NCBI GenBank assembly: GCA_001013295.1
Contig: LAZY01000020.1
Coordinates: forward strand, 35,922 to 99,921
Length of the DNA: 64,000 nt
Reading direction: 5' to 3'
Source of the DNA: Chryseobacterium indologenes
GTDB lineage: Bacteria; Bacteroidota; Bacteroidia; Flavobacteriales; Weeksellaceae
In this document: positions 61,873 to 64,000 of the stretch, in pieces
Position numbering within the stretch: position 1 is the stretch's first letter
Layout: every line of letters starts with the position of its first letter
Position numbers and translations under genes: made by a program
The notes under the pieces: model-generated
Told to the model about the DNA's origin: nothing
Database searches by the model: none
Seen by the model: the letters and a program-made list of their open reading frames with translations, nothing else

Positions 61873-62250
61873 ATGGAATTACAAGGAACGGTAAAGAAAC
61901 TTTTTGATGCTCAAACATTTGCGAGCGGGTTTCAAAAAAGAGAAATGGTTATTTTGACCCAGGAACAGTATCCACAGCCGATAAACATAGAATTTTTATC
62001 TGATAAGATCAGTTTGTTAGATAACCTTAAAGAAGGTGAAAACGTAAAGGTAGGAATCAACATCAGAGGGAGAGAGTGGGTTTCTCCTCAGGGTGAAACA
62101 AAATATTTCAACTCTATTACAGGATGGAGAGTAGAGAAAGTATCTGACATGGCTTCAGAACCTACTCAGGCAATGCCTCAGCAGTCAGCTTCTCCAGTTT
62201 CTAACGAGAATCCGTTTGCCGGAGATGACGACGACGATTTACCTTTTTAA
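61873..62250 (+). CDS. DUF3127 protein with SSB-like C-terminal tip
   Basis: A 125-residue protein. A DUF3127 domain (about 1-90) has GTVKKLFDAQTFASGFQKREMVILTQ and ITGWRVEKV, resembling an OB-fold. A Gln/Pro/Ser-rich linker is followed by the acidic tail GDDDDDLPF. That tail matches the C-terminal tip with which single-stranded DNA-binding proteins recruit partner proteins. A DNA-linked role is inferred; no direct evidence. Conserved in Flavobacteriia next to aat or other housekeeping genes. Confidence 0.9.
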   Translation: MELQGTVKKLFDAQTFASGFQKREMVILTQEQYPQPINIEFLSDKISLLDNLKEGENVKVGINIRGREWVSPQGETKYFNSITGWRVEKVSDMASEPTQAMPQQSASPVSNENPFAGDDDDDLPF

Positions 62251-62309
62251 TTAAAGAATAAAGATCTAATATAAATCCTGCTTTTTGAAGTGGGATTTTT
62301 TTTCTAAAA

Positions 62310-62963
62310 ATGGTCCGATTAGACGAAAACGAGATCTCATTTCCCGACCCGGAAGTGTATGATGGTCATGAGGGTGTTATTGCTTTTGGCGGAGACCTGT
62401 CTATAGAGCGCATCTGGTTTGCCTACCAGCTGGGTATTTTCCCATGGTATAATCCCGGAGAAGAAATTCTGTGGTGGTGTCCGGATCCAAGGTTTGTTTT
62501 GATTCCTGAAGAAATAAAAGTTTCAAAATCGATGCGAAAGATCCTGAACAGAAATGTTTTTACTTTTTCAGAGAACCGAAACTTCAGGGAAGTGATCAAA
62601 AACTGTCAGCAAACTGAGAGAAAAGGTCAAACAGGGACCTGGTTGTCTGATGAGCTCATGGATACCTTTATCAGACTTCATGAATATGGCCTCGCCAGAA
62701 GTATTGAAGTATGGCAGGATGATGAACTTGTCGGAGGCTTCTATGGTTTACAGATTGGCAATATTTTCTGCGGCGAAAGCATGTTTGCCAAAGTGAGCAA
62801 TGCTTCCAAAGCTGGGTTTATTCACTTTGTTGAAAGCAACAAAAACAATCTTGAATTGATTGACTGCCAGTCCCATACCGATCATCTTGAAAGTTTAGGC
62901 GCCAAAATCATTCCTAAAAGAGAGTTTTTAAAAATCTTACACGAAAATAATGAACGCAGATAA
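62310..62963 (+). CDS. aat: Leucyl/phenylalanyl-tRNA--protein transferase
   Basis: Transfers Leu or Phe from tRNA to N-terminal Lys or Arg of proteins, marking them for ClpS/ClpAP. Length 217 is normal. Recognised by FPDPEVYDGHEGVIAFGGDLS, GIFPWYNPGEEILWWCPDPRFVL, and GGFYGLQIGNIFCGESMFAKVSNASKAG. It overlaps the transporter gene by 14 bp, so the two are translated together. Confidence 0.96.
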   Translation: MVRLDENEISFPDPEVYDGHEGVIAFGGDLSIERIWFAYQLGIFPWYNPGEEILWWCPDPRFVLIPEEIKVSKSMRKILNRNVFTFSENRNFREVIKNCQQTERKGQTGTWLSDELMDTFIRLHEYGLARSIEVWQDDELVGGFYGLQIGNIFCGESMFAKVSNASKAGFIHFVESNKNNLELIDCQSHTDHLESLGAKIIPKREFLKILHENNERR

Positions 62964-63831
62964 AGAGAAATGGGTTCTTATGGTGATCCTGAGCATTATT
63001 TGGGGGTCTTCATTTATTCTAATCAAAAAATCGCTTGAACATTTTAATCCGTTTCAGGTAGGATCTTTAAGAGTTCTTATTGCGGGGGTTATTTTGCTTC
63101 CCATTGCCATTTCCAATTATAAACTTTTCCCCAAAAAGCAACTTAAATGGTTAATTCTGGCAGCTTTTACAGGAAATTTTATTCCTATGTTTCTGTTTCC
63201 TATTGCAGAAACGGAGGTCAGCAGCAGTATTGCGGGAATCATCAACTCAATGATGCCTATTTTCGTCATTATTGTCGGCGCTCTGGTCTGGAAGTTCGAA
63301 ACCACCAAAAAACAGCTCATAGGAATCTTAATAAGCTTCACAGGAGTTTGTATTCTTGCATTCGGAGGGAGTGACAGCGGTGAATTTAAAATTATACCAA
63401 TCCTTCTACTGTTATTGGCCACAATATGCTATGCTTTGAGCACTACTACGGTAAAATCGAAGCTTATGGAAGTTTCTTCCACCGTTTTATCTGCTTTTGT
63501 CTTCTCTTTTGTATTATTTTTCCCCTCTATTATTGCCTTGACGAGCACAGGTTTCTTCTCAGAATTCAGTTTTTCAAAGGATAATATGCTGGGATTATTA
63601 TTCGTCAGTCTTTTATCTATTTTCGGAACCGGGCTGGCCATGATGATGAATTATCGTTTACTGAAGGTTTCAACTCCTCTTTTTGCTTCTACGGTGACTT
63701 TGGTGATGCCTATCGTTGCTATTATCTGGGGAATTATTGATGGTGAAAAACTTACTTATATGCAGTTTATAGGAGCAGGGATTATCATTGCAGGTCTTAT
63801 CTTTTTAAGAGCGCAACCCAAAAATAAATAG
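62950..63831 (+). CDS. DMT superfamily (EamA) transporter
   Basis: A 293-residue inner-membrane protein with ten predicted helices in two EamA repeats. The first repeat opens with WVLMVILSIIWGSSFILIKKSLEHFNP and the second begins near 145. Such proteins export amino acids or other metabolites; the substrate is unknown. It overlaps aat. Confidence 0.92.
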   Translation: MNADKEKWVLMVILSIIWGSSFILIKKSLEHFNPFQVGSLRVLIAGVILLPIAISNYKLFPKKQLKWLILAAFTGNFIPMFLFPIAETEVSSSIAGIINSMMPIFVIIVGALVWKFETTKKQLIGILISFTGVCILAFGGSDSGEFKIIPILLLLLATICYALSTTTVKSKLMEVSSTVLSAFVFSFVLFFPSIIALTSTGFFSEFSFSKDNMLGLLFVSLLSIFGTGLAMMMNYRLLKVSTPLFASTVTLVMPIVAIIWGIIDGEKLTYMQFIGAGIIIAGLIFLRAQPKNK

Positions 63832-63855
63832 GAAAACAAAATTTTCATCCATAAA

Positions 63856-63890
63856 AAAAGCCTGCATTTCTGCAGACTTTCTATTTTATT
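63856..63890 (+). terminator. Rho-independent terminator
   Basis: Stem AGCCTGCA / TGCAGACT (one mismatch) with a TTTC loop and a T-rich tail, after the EamA gene. Confidence 0.8.
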
Positions 63891-63896
63891 TAATTG

Positions 63897-64000
63897 TCCC
63901 GTCCTAAAATAAGTTGACAACTAATCGACTTATTTATGAAACATCAAGAATTAAAAAGAGAAAAACGCACACAAAGAGACTACAGTATCGCCTTTAAATT
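63897..64000 (+). mobile_element. Left end of an IS3-like element (cut by window edge)
   Basis: TCCCGTCCTAAAATAAGTTG is a typical terminal repeat of IS3-type elements in this group, and a transposase start follows at once. The rest lies outside the window. Confidence 0.75.
63936..64000 (+). CDS. Transposase OrfA, partial
   Basis: Starts MKHQELKREKRTQRDYSIAF and runs off the end, 21 full codons visible. A basic N-terminus is typical of the helix-turn-helix OrfA protein of IS3-type elements. Confidence 0.7.
   Translation, partial: MKHQELKREKRTQRDYSIAFK

Overview
The window looks like a chromosomal segment of a Chryseobacterium-like member of the Flavobacteriales (Bacteroidota). The DNA is AT-rich, and promoters resemble the Bacteroidota -7 box TAnnTTTG with few purine-rich ribosome binding sites. 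Many products are family-typical: SpoIIAA-like, DUF4386, DUF4139, SIMPL, a TPR-plus-AraC regulator and small GG-leader peptides. Short intergenic repeats with GGCTAAAGCC cores are scattered through it. Species cannot be fixed from sequence reading alone.

Region 1 (0-40 kb) is mostly core-like. It holds a tandem pair of M13 zinc peptidases, a GH18/NodB/GT2 fusion protein, cinA, a lipocalin, a LytTR response regulator with a TPR histidine kinase a few genes away, an amidohydrolase, and a SIMPL / DUF4139 / vWA group. These are followed by an FAD oxidoreductase, an MFS pump with a divergent AraC regulator, lipA, an ECF sigma factor, tyrS, a second two-component system (DegS-type kinase and LuxR-type regulator), an esterase, a retropepsin/PDZ protein and an L,D-transpeptidase. 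The SIMPL and DUF4139 genes carry the same upstream element: two CACCAAGT boxes 21 bp apart, at a fixed distance from the promoter.

Region 2 (40.3-49.8 kb) is a peptide natural-product (RiPP) operon on the minus strand. In transcription order it contains a small lipoprotein, a TonB-receptor-like outer membrane protein, a 69-residue precursor, a radical SAM/SPASM maturase resembling cyclophane-forming enzymes, a C39 peptidase-ABC exporter, an unlisted 38-residue membrane peptide and a membrane protein. A membrane-anchored TPR/AraC-type regulator is transcribed divergently. The precursor holds W-R-N, W-A-Q and F-G-K, which fit the three-residue aromatic-x-x pattern of cyclophane substrates.

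Region 3 (49.8-60.7 kb) is an accessory island bounded by IS relics. Its centre is a retron-type reverse transcriptase (NAxxH, YADD and VTG motifs) followed by a WGR/HEAT-like protein and a SWIM zinc-finger protein. Upstream of the RT is a candidate retron RNA: a good promoter, a TTAGC sequence, a long nested hairpin and a terminator-like hairpin before the RT start. Two intact GG-leader cysteine-bearing peptides (one too short for ordinary gene callers) and one decayed copy flank this block.

Region 4 (60.7-64 kb) holds two copies of a tRNA block Leu(TAA)-Gly-Leu(TAG), one with a decayed tRNA-Gly. These are followed by a DUF3127 protein with an SSB-like C-terminal tip, aat, an EamA transporter and the left end of an IS3-like element cut by the window edge.
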